Below are positions 1 through 9,647 of a stretch of DNA of 64,000 nt, one piece after another. The stretch is from NCBI RefSeq assembly GCF_000276685.1, contig NC_018108.1, positions 1,550,001-1,614,000 of the forward strand, written 5' to 3'. The first letter of the stretch is position 1; every line of letters begins with the position of its first letter. The notes beneath the pieces were generated by a model. That model ran no database searches. It worked only from the letters and a program-made list of their open reading frames with translations, and was not told the origin of the DNA. The position numbers were made by a program, and so were the translations under genes. The DNA is from Taylorella equigenitalis ATCC 35865 (GTDB lineage Bacteria; Pseudomonadota; Gammaproteobacteria; Burkholderiales; Burkholderiaceae_B).

Positions 1-382
1 AAAATAAGATAATAGATAAACCCACACCACCAAAAAAAGAATATAGCCAACTGCCCCCAAAGAGCCTACCAACTAATGTGACCATAATTAAAGTGGATAA
101 TAAAAAACCTAAAGGTTGGAAGACAAAAGCATACAAAAATAGAACTGCAATCATAGAAAATATGCGTGCAGAACTCCCTTTGGGATTAGGAGGAACAGGA
201 TTACCTCCTTTGATTATGAGTACAAGACCACAAATCGCTAAAAAACCAGATAATAAAAGTGGAAATACTTTAGGTCCTATGGGTTCATAAGAAAATTCAG
301 AATTCATACCATAGCCATGGTAGGCCATAAATGCTGCTAATGCGATAGCAAAAATACCCAGTATCCTATCGTTTAAAGCCAT
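1..382 (-). CDS. tctB: Tripartite tricarboxylate transporter small membrane subunit, TctB family (partial, runs off window start)
   Basis: Read directly on the minus strand from the ATG at 382; 127 codons are present before the edge. The protein starts MALNDRILGIFAIALAAF and shows three hydrophobic stretches, plus the family-typical segment GPKVFPLLLSGFL near residue 32. TctB is the small membrane subunit that works with the large TctA permease and a periplasmic TctC binding protein to take up carboxylates by secondary transport. It lies just downstream of tctC on the same strand, separated by a strong stem-loop. The TctA gene should follow outside the window. The substrate cannot be told from sequence. 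Confidence 0.85.
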   Translation of the reverse strand, partial: MALNDRILGIFAIALAAFMAYHGYGMNSEFSYEPIGPKVFPLLLSGFLAICGLVLIIKGGNPVPPNPKGSSARIFSMIAVLFLYAFVFQPLGFLLSTLIMVTLVGRLFGGSWLYSFFGGVGLSIILF

Positions 383-400
383 ATCTATCTCTAAAAATAA

Positions 401-427
401 GAGGCAACCACAACATGTGATTGCCTC
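401..427 (-). terminator. Stem-loop between tctC and tctB (attenuator-like terminator)
   Basis: On the minus strand the sequence forms GAGGCAA / TTGCCTC arms (7 bp) with a further CACA/TGTG inner stem around a TGT loop, followed by TTATTTTT. It sits between the tctC stop (449) and the tctB start (382). Such a partial terminator would let the binding protein be made in excess over the membrane subunits. That role is inference. Confidence 0.6.
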
Positions 428-448
428 AGGTTACATCAAAGTAATTAA

Positions 449-1450
449 TTATTTTTTAATAAGTCCGAAAGAGTCTGCTAATTCTTTATAGTAAGCAGAT
501 CTTTCTTTTACGAATTTATCTAATTCAGCACCAGTTTTTTCGAATGGGAATAAACCTTGAGATTCTTGAATTTTCTTGAACTCAGGTGTTTTATATAAAG
601 CTTGGAATTTATCCTCCCAATATTTGAACTGTTCATCAGTAACTTTTGGAGGTAAATAGAATCCACGAATAACAGGCCATTGAATATCATAACCTTGCTC
701 TTTTGCGGTAGGGATATTATTTAGGCGACCATCCATGCGTTTATCTGAGAAAACAGCAAGTATACGAAGAGGAGCTCCACCATCGATTAATGTAGATGCC
801 TCTGCAAGACCTGAGAGCAATACGTCAACGTGATTACCTTGGAGGGCTGTAGCAGCTTCACCACCACCTTCAAAAGCAACGAAACGCATATTTTGATAAT
901 CTACACCAGCCTGTTTAGCAGTAAGAGCTGCTGTCATCCAATCCTGTCCACCGATAGTGGCACCAGCTGCGAACACTACTGCCTTCGGATCAGCTTTAAG
1001 TGCATTAATCAAGTCACCTAAGTTTTGGAATTTAGAATCTTTGTTAACGATAATCGCACCATAATCAGTACCTACTGTAGCCAACCAACGCACATCATCG
1101 ACTGTATAACGACCAAATTTGCCTTGGGCAATATTTAATAATGAACCACCTGAGAAAGCAACAATCGCATTATTATCGTCTGCTTTTTTAGAAATAATAT
1201 TGTTATAAGCAACTGCACCTACACCGCCTGGCATATAAACTGTACGAATTTGCTTATCGATAATTTTAGTTTGAGCAAAGCCATTTACCGCAACACGACA
1301 AGTTAAATCAAAACCACCGCCTGGTTTAGCTGGTGCAACACACTCAGGACGTTTAGGTTCTGCATTATCTGCTGCTTGCACTGAAACTAAAGAAGTGATA
1401 GCTAAAGCACCAACAAACAATGAATTTAGAAGTTTTACAGATAGGTTCAT
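449..1450 (-). CDS. tctC: Periplasmic tricarboxylate-binding receptor, TctC/Bug family
   Basis: The product is 333 aa from the ATG at 1450. That start was chosen over the longer frame because GGAG lies 5 bases upstream and a clean signal peptide follows (MNLSVKLLNSLFVGALAITS, ending VQAADN). The mature protein has the Bug-family opening (PECVAPAKPGGGFDLTCR) and the GGQDW and FEGGGEAATALQGNHVDV segments around the ligand site. It should bind a carboxylate in the periplasm and deliver it to TctAB; tctB follows. Ligands differ widely in this family, which is expanded in Alcaligenaceae, so the substrate is unassigned. Confidence 0.88.
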   Translation of the reverse strand: MNLSVKLLNSLFVGALAITSLVSVQAADNAEPKRPECVAPAKPGGGFDLTCRVAVNGFAQTKIIDKQIRTVYMPGGVGAVAYNNIISKKADDNNAIVAFSGGSLLNIAQGKFGRYTVDDVRWLATVGTDYGAIIVNKDSKFQNLGDLINALKADPKAVVFAAGATIGGQDWMTAALTAKQAGVDYQNMRFVAFEGGGEAATALQGNHVDVLLSGLAEASTLIDGGAPLRILAVFSDKRMDGRLNNIPTAKEQGYDIQWPVIRGFYLPPKVTDEQFKYWEDKFQALYKTPEFKKIQESQGLFPFEKTGAELDKFVKERSAYYKELADSFGLIKK

Positions 1451-1572
1451 AAAATCTCCAAAAAGATATATATACAAATTTATGTAAATTGTAAGACTAT
1501 ACTCACAACTATCTCTTAGGGAAAACCTTATAAAAATTTATAAAAAAATCTGTAAAAAAAGGCATGATGTAC

Positions 1573-1602
1573 AAAAAAGCGATTAGAAATTTCTAATCGC
1601 CC
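1573..1602 (-). terminator. Rho-independent terminator of the metK-ahcY operon
   Basis: A perfect 22-base palindrome at 1579-1600 (arms GCGATTAGAAA) is followed on the minus strand by a run of six T. It lies about 35 bases after the ahcY stop, as expected for the end of the operon. Confidence 0.88.
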
Positions 1603-1634
1603 AAATAACTCTATTAGAACATCAATATTTAAAA

Positions 1635-3035
1635 TCAGTATCGGTAGTGATCAGGCTTATAAGGTCCATCCACCTCTACTCCAATATATTTTGCTTGTTT
1701 TTCAGATAACTTAGTAAGATTTGCATTTAACTTTTTAAGATGTAATCTAGCAACCTTTTCGTCTAAATGTTTTGGCAATACACTAACTGACCCTTTTTTA
1801 TAATTTTCACCTTTAGTAAATAACTCGATTTGAGCAATAGTTTGGTTAGTAAAAGAAGCTGACATAACAAATGATGGATGACCAGTAGCACAACCAAGAT
1901 TAACAAGACGCCCTTTAGCTAAAAGAATAATTCGCTTACCATCAGGGAATATCACATGATCAACCTGAGGCTTGATTTCCTCCCACTGTAGATCTGAAAG
2001 AGACTCCACATCGATTTCATTATCAAAGTGACCGATATTACATACAATCGCCTCGTTTTTCATGGACTCCAAATGCTTGCGTTCAATTACGTGATAATTA
2101 CCGGTGGCAGTAACGAAAATATCCGCTTTCTCCGCAACTTCGTCGATAGTTACGACACGGTACCCTTCCATGGCAGCCTGAAGTGCACATATGGGATCAA
2201 TTTCGCATACCCAGACCTGAGCCTTTAGTGCAGATAAAGCTTGAGCACAACCTTTTCCAACATCTCCAAAACCAACGACTACTGCGGTTTTGCCAGCTAT
2301 CATGACATCAGTTGCACGCTTAATGCCATCTACCAATGATTCACGGCAACCATACAAATTATCAAACTTAGATTTAGTAACCGAATCATTCACATTAATA
2401 GCTGGAAATTGCAATTCGCCCCTAGCACTCATTTGATATAGTCTATGAACTCCTGTAGTGGTCTCCTCGGTCACGCCCTTAATGTGTTTGATTCTCTTAG
2501 AATACCAATTCGGATCCTCTTGAAGTTTAGCTTTAATAGTAGCATATAAGACTCGCTCCTCTTCACTTGTAGGGTTGGCAATGCACTCTGGCTCACCCTC
2601 AGCACGAGTTCCTAAATGCAATAAAAGAGTAGCATCTCCCCCATCATCAAGAATCATATTTGCAAATCCCTGATCCTCAGGCCAGTTAAAAATTTCGTGC
2701 GTATAACTCCAATACTCTTCTAATGATTCACCTTTTACAGCAAATACAGGTATTCCACTTTCTGCTATAGCAGCCGCAGCATGATCCTGCGTAGAAAATA
2801 TATTGCAAGATGCCCAACGAACCTCAGCACCTAATTCGACTAAAGTCTCAATCAAGACGGCAGTTTGAATTGTCATGTGTAAACTTCCAGCAATTCGTGC
2901 CCCCTTAAGTGGTTTTGAAGAGGAAAATTCTTCTCTTGTAGCCATAAGTCCAGGCATCTCATGCTCGGCAATAGAGATTTCCTTACGACCCCAATCTGCC
3001 AATCCGATATCTGCGATTTTGTAATTTGCGTTCAT
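1635..3035 (-). CDS. ahcY: S-adenosylhomocysteine hydrolase (adenosylhomocysteinase)
   Basis: The 466-aa product splits S-adenosylhomocysteine into adenosine and homocysteine in the cytoplasm, relieving product inhibition of methyltransferases. It is full length for the bacterial class. Landmarks are the N-terminal substrate domain ([17 protein letters not shown]), DDGGDATLL near residue 130, the NAD-binding loop [15 protein letters not shown] near 253, and the C-terminal KPDHYRY. It follows metK by 12 bases, so SAM synthesis and SAH recycling are co-transcribed. A terminator follows at 1579-1600. Confidence 0.97.
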   Translation of the reverse strand: MNANYKIADIGLADWGRKEISIAEHEMPGLMATREEFSSSKPLKGARIAGSLHMTIQTAVLIETLVELGAEVRWASCNIFSTQDHAAAAIAESGIPVFAVKGESLEEYWSYTHEIFNWPEDQGFANMILDDGGDATLLLHLGTRAEGEPECIANPTSEEERVLYATIKAKLQEDPNWYSKRIKHIKGVTEETTTGVHRLYQMSARGELQFPAINVNDSVTKSKFDNLYGCRESLVDGIKRATDVMIAGKTAVVVGFGDVGKGCAQALSALKAQVWVCEIDPICALQAAMEGYRVVTIDEVAEKADIFVTATGNYHVIERKHLESMKNEAIVCNIGHFDNEIDVESLSDLQWEEIKPQVDHVIFPDGKRIILLAKGRLVNLGCATGHPSFVMSASFTNQTIAQIELFTKGENYKKGSVSVLPKHLDEKVARLHLKKLNANLTKLSEKQAKYIGVEVDGPYKPDHYRY

Positions 3036-3047
3036 ATAAACTCTTTT

Positions 3048-4208
3048 TTAAATAGCTGATTTAAGTAGTTGCACTTTATCTGTAGCCTCCCATGAAAATT
3101 CAGGTTCAGCACGACCGAAATGTCCGTACGCAGCAGATTTGCTATATATCGGACGTAGCAGATTTAACATCTGCACAATGCCACGCGGTCTTAAATCAAA
3201 ATGTTCACGAACTAACTTAGCAATTTCTGAATCAGGAATAACACCCGTCCCTTCAGTGTATACGGTAATATTAATAGGTTCGGCCACTCCAATTGCATAA
3301 CTAACCTGAATTTGACACTGACGTGCAAGCCCAGCCGCCACAATATTTTTAGCTACATAGCGAGCAGCGTAAGCAGCGGACCTGTCAACCTTAGAGGGAT
3401 CCTTTCCTGAAAATGCCCCTCCACCATGTGGGCATGCTCCACCATACGTATCAACTATAATTTTTCGCCCAGTTAGACCACAATCCCCTTGAGGTCCACC
3501 TATTACAAATTTTCCTGTAGGATTTACGAAAAATTTTGTTTTTGGCGTAATCAAACCATCGTCAAATGAAGGCTTGATAATCTCTTCAATTACAGCTTCC
3601 TTAATGGTGTCTTGGGAAATTTCTGGGTGATGCTGGGTTGATAAAACTACAGCATCAACCTCTACTGGTTTACCATCTACGTATCTAAAAGTAACCTGCG
3701 ATTTAGCATCGGGTCTAAGCCAGTTAATAACACCACTTTTGCGTAATTCGCTTTGCCGCTGAACAAGCCTGTGAGCATACCAAATCGGAGCTGGCATAAG
3801 ATCAATGGTTTCATCGCATGCGTAGCCAAACATAAGCCCCTGGTCACCTGCTCCCTGATTTAAAATCTCCTCCTCGGAGCGATCAACTCCTTGAGCGATA
3901 TCAGGTGATTGCTTATCGTATGCAACTAATACTGAGCAACCCTTATAGTCAAGACCGTAGTCTATATTATCGTAGCCAATTCGTTTAATAGTATCTCTGG
4001 CAATATCAATGTAACTCACATTTGCGTTACTTGTAATTTCACCTGCAAGTACGACTAAACCAGTATTGCATAAAGTTTCCGCAGCAACGCGGGCATTTGG
4101 GTCCTGCTCCAGAAGAGCATCCAAAATGGCATCAGAGATTTGGTCGGCGATTTTGTCGGGATGACCTTCAGAAACAGATTCAGAAGTAAAAAGAAATTCA
4201 GAAGTCAT
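3048..4208 (-). CDS. metK: S-adenosylmethionine synthetase
   Basis: The 386-aa product makes S-adenosylmethionine from methionine and ATP. Diagnostic motifs are [16 protein letters not shown] at the N-terminus, the [12 protein letters not shown] signature near residue 115 and [19 protein letters not shown] near 260. Length and ends are normal. The start has AAGGA seven bases upstream, but that site lies in a hairpin (see leader 4209-4324), suggesting post-transcriptional control. It is first in an operon with ahcY. Confidence 0.97.
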   Translation of the reverse strand: MTSEFLFTSESVSEGHPDKIADQISDAILDALLEQDPNARVAAETLCNTGLVVLAGEITSNANVSYIDIARDTIKRIGYDNIDYGLDYKGCSVLVAYDKQSPDIAQGVDRSEEEILNQGAGDQGLMFGYACDETIDLMPAPIWYAHRLVQRQSELRKSGVINWLRPDAKSQVTFRYVDGKPVEVDAVVLSTQHHPEISQDTIKEAVIEEIIKPSFDDGLITPKTKFFVNPTGKFVIGGPQGDCGLTGRKIIVDTYGGACPHGGGAFSGKDPSKVDRSAAYAARYVAKNIVAAGLARQCQIQVSYAIGVAEPINITVYTEGTGVIPDSEIAKLVREHFDLRPRGIVQMLNLLRPIYSKSAAYGHFGRAEPEFSWEATDKVQLLKSAI

Positions 4209-4324
4209 AATGCGTCCTTAAAAATAGACGCCAAGTAGCAATAAAATATGCTGTGACGCTTTAGCGGATTAGAAAGCCCCGCAATTTGTCATTAACTCGG
4301 CATTAAAATGGAAATGAAATTATA
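4209..4324 (-). promoter_or_regulatory. metK leader: TATAAT box, candidate H-type pseudoknot and hairpin over the ribosome site
   Basis: A TATAAT box lies at 4319-4324 with no convincing -35. Downstream, 4258-4282 can fold as an H-type pseudoknot: GCGG pairs with CCGC (4 bp) and GCTTT with AAAGC (5 bp), interleaved. Closing arms TGAC/GTCA lie at 4288-4291 and 4254-4257. Nearer the gene, GCGTC (4227-4231) pairs with GACGC (4212-4216), which overlaps the AAGGA ribosome site. A second GCGTC (4255-4259) overlaps the pseudoknot and could compete. It matches no SAM or SAH riboswitch class I can recall; the function is inferred from position. Confidence 0.4.
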
Positions 4325-4354
4325 ACCCCATTGTCATAAAAACGAAAACTATCT

Positions 4355-5260
4355 ATGACTAAACAAGTTGAAAATTCTTTTAAATACCGACTATACGAAA
4401 AAATATTCAAATTAATTGCTGGACTTAGTGATAGTCAGAGACTTAAATTAGGTGGTTTTTTGACAGGCATTGCCAAACCATTAGCAAAAAAAAGACTACA
4501 TGTGGCTCGTCGAAATTTAGAGATATCCAATCCAAACTCAACCACTGACCAAATTAACGATCTCACAGACAGGCACTTTAGGCTTGTAGTTCAGTCGTAT
4601 ATTGACAGAGCTGTGCTTTGGTATGGTAGCGAAGTGCAAATTAATGAAATGGTGACTCTTAAAGGCGATAAACATTTAAAGGCGTATTTTAAAGAAGAAA
4701 ATCCTGTGCTCGTGCTAGGACCACATTTTGTTGGTCTTGATGCAGCGGCTACTATTATGACTTCAAAATTTCCCAAGGGAGCGACGATGTATGGTAAACA
4801 GTCAGATCTTGTTATGGATGCAATCGTTAAAAAAGGACGTGCTCGATTTAATGATGTTCAATTACTTAGTCGGCAGGATGGAGTTAAAAAACTAATAAGG
4901 CTTATTAAAGGCGGATATCCTCTTTATTACCTACCCGATATGGATTTTGGTCTGAAAGATTCAATATTTGTCCCGTTTTTTGACGTTCCGACAGCGACCT
5001 TAACTAGTACAGTTCAACTAGTTCGAAACTTTGATATGAACGTTTTATTCGTTTACTCTTCGTTGGATATTAACTCTGGAAAATATGAAGTGGAGATATT
5101 GCCACTTAACAAAAATTTATTTTTAGAAGGGACGATTGAGGAGGCTACTTCAAGATTTAATCTTATGCTTGAAGACTGGATACGCAAAGACCCAGCTCAA
5201 TATTACTGGGTCCATAAAAGATTTAAAACTAGACCAGAGGGTCATAAGAGCATCTATTAA
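4355..5260 (+). CDS. lpxL: Lipid A biosynthesis lauroyl-type acyltransferase (LpxL/HtrB family)
   Basis: The 301-aa inner-membrane-associated enzyme adds a secondary acyl chain to lipid A. Family features are [16 protein letters not shown] (the HX4D-type catalytic stretch, here HFVGLD, near residue 127), [24 protein letters not shown] near 195, and the C-terminal [14 protein letters not shown]. There is no good ribosome site before the ATG at 4355. It diverges from metK and its end overlaps the pyrE end by 4 bases. Acyl-chain specificity (LpxL or LpxM) cannot be told from sequence alone. Confidence 0.87.
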   Translation: MTKQVENSFKYRLYEKIFKLIAGLSDSQRLKLGGFLTGIAKPLAKKRLHVARRNLEISNPNSTTDQINDLTDRHFRLVVQSYIDRAVLWYGSEVQINEMVTLKGDKHLKAYFKEENPVLVLGPHFVGLDAAATIMTSKFPKGATMYGKQSDLVMDAIVKKGRARFNDVQLLSRQDGVKKLIRLIKGGYPLYYLPDMDFGLKDSIFVPFFDVPTATLTSTVQLVRNFDMNVLFVYSSLDINSGKYEVEILPLNKNLFLEGTIEEATSRFNLMLEDWIRKDPAQYYWVHKRFKTRPEGHKSIY

Positions 5261-5913
5261 GAAATACCGTACTGCTTGCGATAAGCTTCTACATCATCTT
5301 GATGTGATTTAAACTCAGGTGACTCTTTGATTACATCCATAATATCGTTTAAATTTGCAATGCTCACGACTGGTATGCCGTAAATTTGCTGAACTCTTTG
5401 GACTGAAGAACTTGCTGACAGCTCACTATCATATCCTGAACGTTCCATGCGATCGAGGGCAATAAGCACACCTGCGGGCTTAGCATGTGCACTTTGAATA
5501 ATATTTACGGATTCTCTAACCGACGTGCCTGCAGTAATTACGTCATCGATTATGATTACGTTTCCACTTAGAGGAGCACCTACAAGAGTCCCACCCTCTC
5601 CATGGTCCTTAGCTTCTTTACGATTAAAGCAGAAAGGAATAGGTTTTGAAATTTTTTGACTGATGGCAATGGCGGTCGCCGCAGCCAACGGAATACCTTT
5701 ATATGCAGGTCCAAAAATCATATCGAATTTTATTTCGGAATCGAGCAAAGCTTGGGCATAGAAATTAGCTAATTTAAACAATGATTCACCGTTATTGAAC
5801 AGGCCAGCATTGAAAAAGTAAGGGCTTAGGCGACCAGATTTAGTCTGAAACTCGCCAAATTTAAGTACACCCTCATTAAGTGCAAACTTCACGAATTCCT
5901 TACTTTGCGACAT
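5257..5913 (-). CDS. pyrE: Orotate phosphoribosyltransferase
   Basis: The 218-aa product converts orotate and PRPP to OMP in pyrimidine synthesis. The ATG at 5913 ([10 protein letters not shown]) is preferred over a TTG 15 bases upstream because GGAG sits six bases before it. Motifs: [30 protein letters not shown] (the flexible catalytic loop) and the PRPP-binding [16 protein letters not shown] near residue 120. Single gene, convergent with the acyltransferase and divergent from xthA. Confidence 0.96.
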   Translation of the reverse strand: MSQSKEFVKFALNEGVLKFGEFQTKSGRLSPYFFNAGLFNNGESLFKLANFYAQALLDSEIKFDMIFGPAYKGIPLAAATAIAISQKISKPIPFCFNRKEAKDHGEGGTLVGAPLSGNVIIIDDVITAGTSVRESVNIIQSAHAKPAGVLIALDRMERSGYDSELSASSSVQRVQQIYGIPVVSIANLNDIMDVIKESPEFKSHQDDVEAYRKQYGIS

Positions 5914-5974
5914 AATAGCTCCATTCAAAAATTTTAGTAAACTAAATTTTAACCATATTTTATTGGATTAATTT

Positions 5975-6775
5975 GTGCTCAGAATAACTAGCTTAAATGT
6001 TAATGGGCTGAGATCAGCTTTTAATAAAGGTATTGTGCAATGGCTTTCAATTTGTAAGCCAGACATAGTGTGTTTGCAAGAAATAAAAATTAGTGCAGAA
6101 GATTTAACGGACTCATTGCGTAGTCCTTTAATTTACAAAAGCGAATTCAATCATGCTGAACGCAAAGGATATAGTGGGGTCGGGATTTATCTTAGAGAGG
6201 AATTGGATTCTGCTTATTTTAAGCACGGCATTGAAAATAAAGAGTTTGATCCCGAAGGTCGTGTTTTAAGTGTTTACTTTAAAAATTTGACCGTCGTAAG
6301 TGCATATCTTCCATCAGGCTCTAGCGGTGATGAGAGGCAACGAGCAAAATTCAGGTTTTTAGATTCCTTTGGTCCTTGGATTGATGCGATGATGCGTGAT
6401 CATGTTGAGACTGGGCATGAGTACGTTATTTGTGGCGATTGGAATATGGCTCATAAGGAGATAGATTTAAAAAATTGGAAGTCTAATCTAAAAAACTCTG
6501 GCTTTACTCCTGAAGAACGCGAATGGATGAATGATTTGTTGGAGAGGCGAGGTTTTGTAGATGTTTTTCGAAGATTGTGTATGGAAGCGGACCAATACAC
6601 GTGGTGGAGCAATCGTGGTCAAGCGTGGGCTAAAAATGTAGGATGGAGAATTGACTACCAGATTGCAACGCCAGGCATTGCCACCCTAGCTAAGCATGCA
6701 GAGATTTATAAGGGGCAACGCTTTTCAGACCATGCCCCTCTTACGATCGATTATGACTTTGAGATTTCTAGATGA
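5975..6775 (+). CDS. xthA: Exodeoxyribonuclease III family AP endonuclease
   Basis: The 266-aa product cuts DNA at abasic sites in base-excision repair. It begins at a GTG codon (MLRITSLNVNGLRSAFNKG). Conserved blocks follow: CLQEIKISAEDL (metal-binding Glu), GYSGVGIY, VISAYLPSG-like VVSAYLPSGSSG, CGDWNMAHKEIDLKNWK and WRIDYQIATPG, ending with FSDHAPLTIDY (catalytic Asp-His). Length matches the short ExoA-type subfamily. Its promoter should lie in the gap shared with pyrE. Confidence 0.94.
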   Translation: MLRITSLNVNGLRSAFNKGIVQWLSICKPDIVCLQEIKISAEDLTDSLRSPLIYKSEFNHAERKGYSGVGIYLREELDSAYFKHGIENKEFDPEGRVLSVYFKNLTVVSAYLPSGSSGDERQRAKFRFLDSFGPWIDAMMRDHVETGHEYVICGDWNMAHKEIDLKNWKSNLKNSGFTPEEREWMNDLLERRGFVDVFRRLCMEADQYTWWSNRGQAWAKNVGWRIDYQIATPGIATLAKHAEIYKGQRFSDHAPLTIDYDFEISR

Positions 6776-6816
6776 TTTTTGTGTGACCGCCTAGATAATA
6801 TCAACTCAAGTTCAAA

Positions 6817-8355
6817 CTACTTCTTCATCGTACCTTTTTTCTCGTAGTTATCGTGCCAGCTCAATGCTTCGGACAAGATATGAGGTGTGTGACGTGGTCT
6901 ATCCTGTGCCTTCGCACGATTAAAGTAGTCCCAAAGTTGCTCTTTATAGTCAGGGTGTGCACATTTTTCGATAATTAGTGCAGCCCTTTGCGACGGGTTT
7001 AATCCTCTAAGATCTGCAAGTCCCTGCTCCGTAACTATAATCTGCGTATCGTGCTCGGTGTGATCGTGGTGTGAGACCATAGGTACGATGGCCGAAATCG
7101 CACCGTCTTTGGCGATTGAAGGGCGAACAAAGATTGATACAAAGCTATTACGAGTAAAGTCGCCTGATCCTCCGATACCGTTCATCATACCGCTACCCAT
7201 AATATGAGTGGAGTTCACATTTCCGTAGATATCCGCTTCAATCATACCGTTTATGGCAATAACTCCGAGACGTCTAATCAATTCAGGGTGATTACTAATC
7301 TCTTGAGTACGTAAAATAATACGTTCACGATAAAAGTCGATATTGTCATTGAATTCTTTTAAACCAGAAGGGCTTAAGGATAAAGCAGTAGCAGAAACTG
7401 ATGTCATTTTTCCAGACTTAATCAACTCCAACATACCATCTTGAATTACTTCAGTATATGAAGTCAGATTTTCGAAATGCCCATGTTGCAAACCCGCAAT
7501 TACTGCGTTCGATACATCACCTACTCCTGATTGAAGTGGCAATAAATTTTTAGGAAATCTACCTTTAGCTACTTCTTCATCGAAGAATTTCAGGATATGG
7601 CCAGCAATAGCTTTCGCAACGTCGTTAGGCTCACTGAAATTATTCACCCTATCAAAATCGTTGGTTTCTACTATACCTATGATTTTTTCTGGAGGACAGA
7701 TATAGTGTGGCACACCGATACGTTGATCTGGTTTTGTAAGCATAATCGGCTTACGATTTGGAGGAATTGCAGTACCATAGTAGATATCGTGCATACCATC
7801 AAGCTTTTCATTCAAAGCGTAATTCACTTCCAAAATCACATGGTCAGCTTGGTCAATCCATGTTTTGTTATTACCTACTGAACCAGCTGGAACTAAAGTA
7901 CCATCTTCATTAATTGCAGTAACTTCAATTACTGCGATATTAAGTTTGCCTAAGAACCCAAATCATGCTTGCTGTGCCACATGAGAAAGGTGAATATCCA
8001 TATAAGACATCTCACCCGAATTAATTTTCTTTCTACAAATTGGGTCGGATTGATATGGCAGGCGCATATTAATGCCATCAACTTCAGCCAATACTCCATC
8101 TAATTCGGGAGCTGTAGAAGCACCAGTCCAAACATTGATTTTGAATTTTGTGCCTGAATCGTTTAGAGCACGAATTCTTTTTGCCAATGCTGCAGGTATT
8201 CTTTTTGGATAACCAGAGCCTGTAAATCCACTCATACCGACTGTCGAGCCTGCTGGTATGAGCTCAGCCGCTTCTTCTGCAGACATTACTTTTGATTGAA
8301 GCGACTTATTACGAATACGTGAAAGTGATTCAAATGGTTCATTACTTGATGTCAT
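6817..8355 (-). pseudogene. Acetyl-CoA hydrolase / succinyl-CoA:acetate CoA-transferase family gene, interrupted by one in-frame TGA
   Basis: One continuous minus-strand frame of 513 codons covers a whole family member. A TGA at 7963-7965 splits it into 130 N-terminal codons and a 382-codon remainder. Reading through gives HLSHVAQQA-(stop)-FGFLGKLNIAVIEVTA, which is seamless family sequence, so a single substitution (TGG to TGA is one option) explains the break. Further motifs are SGFTGSGYPKRIPAAL near residue 41, LQSGVGDVSNAV, and YTEVIQDGMLE carrying the likely catalytic Glu. The intact enzyme moves CoA between acetate or propionate and succinate. All other codons look conserved, so the lesion is recent, a sequencing error, or read through. 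Confidence 0.85.
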
Positions 8356-8381
8356 GATAGTTCCTCAAATTACTGATAGGC

Positions 8382-9635
8382 TTAATCTAAACTGATAGCC
8401 TTGATACGATTTCTTTGAAAATATAATAGCACTAATCCAGGAAGGGCAATTATGGCAGTTATAACGAAAAACTGTGCCCATCCAAAATACTCAACCAATG
8501 GTGGCGTTAAGGGTCCTGCAAGAAATACTCGGCCCACCGACGACAAAGCTGTAAGCAGTGCAAACTGTGTTGCTGTAAATTTAATATTACATAGCCCCAT
8601 AATCAGTACAACAAATGCAGCAGTCCCCATACCGCCTGTGAAATTTTCCAAACCGACAGCCAAAGCCATTATAGGAAGACTTTTTCCAGTAATAGCAACC
8701 AAGGCATACATCAAATTTGATACAGATTGTAGGATTCCAAAGCTCATTAAGGATTTGTACAAACCAAGTTTGTTTAACAGGGCTCCACCTAGCAGTGCTC
8801 CAAAAATCGAGCTTAGAACAGCAAGGATTTTATTAACCCAGCCCACTGTTTCGGCTGCAAAACCTGCACCTCGAATCAAAAAGGTAGTCGAAAGTGCCCC
8901 TGCGAATGAATCACCAAGCTTATATAAAACTATAAGCAATAATATGGCAATAGCTTCTTTTCGTGAAAAGAAATCTACTAATGGATTAATAAATGCCTCA
9001 GCCAAAGACCTTGGGGGAGAAATATCTTTAACTTCAGGAGAAACTGCTGTGATAACTGCAAATACAAACATCAAGACACCCATCAATTGATATGTCGCCT
9101 GCCAACCCAACCATCTTTCGGCTATTACGATGGCAAAGCCACCTGACACAATCATACCAATTCGGTACCCTAATGTCCTGATAGCAGCTCCATGAGCCTT
9201 TTCATCCGATTCGAGGACTTCAGTGCTGTATGCATCAAACGCAATATCCTGAGTTGCGGACAAGAAAGCTATTACAGTTGCAATTATGGCAATATACTTA
9301 AGCTCCTGCCCAGGATTAAAAAATCCCATACATATAAGACATATACCCAGCAAAACCTGAGTCAATGCCATCCACCCTCGTCTTCGACCAAAAAGTGGCG
9401 GAGCGTATCTGTCAATAAAAGGTGCCCACAAGAATTTAAAAGTATAAGCGGTTCCAACTAATGTAAGAAAACCTATAGATTTAAGGCTTACACCTGAGAC
9501 AGTAGCCCATGCTTGCAAAGTCCCACCTGTCAAAGCAAGAGGTAAACCGCTCGCAATGCCTAAGAACAAAAGTGGCAATACCCTTGGGTTTAAATAGTTT
9601 TTAAAATTTGCTTGTTTGCTACTTGGTTTATCCAT
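8382..9635 (-). CDS. ampG: AmpG-type muropeptide permease (MFS)
   Basis: The 417-aa inner-membrane transporter has about twelve hydrophobic segments. AmpG imports anhydro-muropeptides for peptidoglycan recycling. The N-terminus matches the family: LPLLFLGIASGLPLALTGGTLQAW, then YTFKFLWAPFIDRY and FGRRRGWM, and the ATQDIAFDAYSTEVL block near residue 130. It starts 12 bases after the metX-metW fusion and probably shares its transcript, an order also known in Bordetella. Substrate identity is by family only. Confidence 0.88.
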   Translation of the reverse strand: MDKPSSKQANFKNYLNPRVLPLLFLGIASGLPLALTGGTLQAWATVSGVSLKSIGFLTLVGTAYTFKFLWAPFIDRYAPPLFGRRRGWMALTQVLLGICLICMGFFNPGQELKYIAIIATVIAFLSATQDIAFDAYSTEVLESDEKAHGAAIRTLGYRIGMIVSGGFAIVIAERWLGWQATYQLMGVLMFVFAVITAVSPEVKDISPPRSLAEAFINPLVDFFSRKEAIAILLLIVLYKLGDSFAGALSTTFLIRGAGFAAETVGWVNKILAVLSSIFGALLGGALLNKLGLYKSLMSFGILQSVSNLMYALVAITGKSLPIMALAVGLENFTGGMGTAAFVVLIMGLCNIKFTATQFALLTALSSVGRVFLAGPLTPPLVEYFGWAQFFVITAIIALPGLVLLYFQRNRIKAISLD

Positions 9636-9647
9636 AAGTTTAATGTT

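Noticed and set aside
78-290. 70-codon plus-strand frame at the window start
   Set aside because: It lies opposite tctB, whose minus-strand translation is convincing.
4254-4291. Known SAH, SAM-II or SAM/SAH riboswitch in the metK leader
   Set aside because: The conserved cores I remember for these classes are not present; kept only as an unclassified candidate structure.
8452-9090. 212-codon plus-strand frame opposite ampG
   Set aside because: The minus-strand AmpG protein is clearly conserved; the antisense frame has no recognisable domain.
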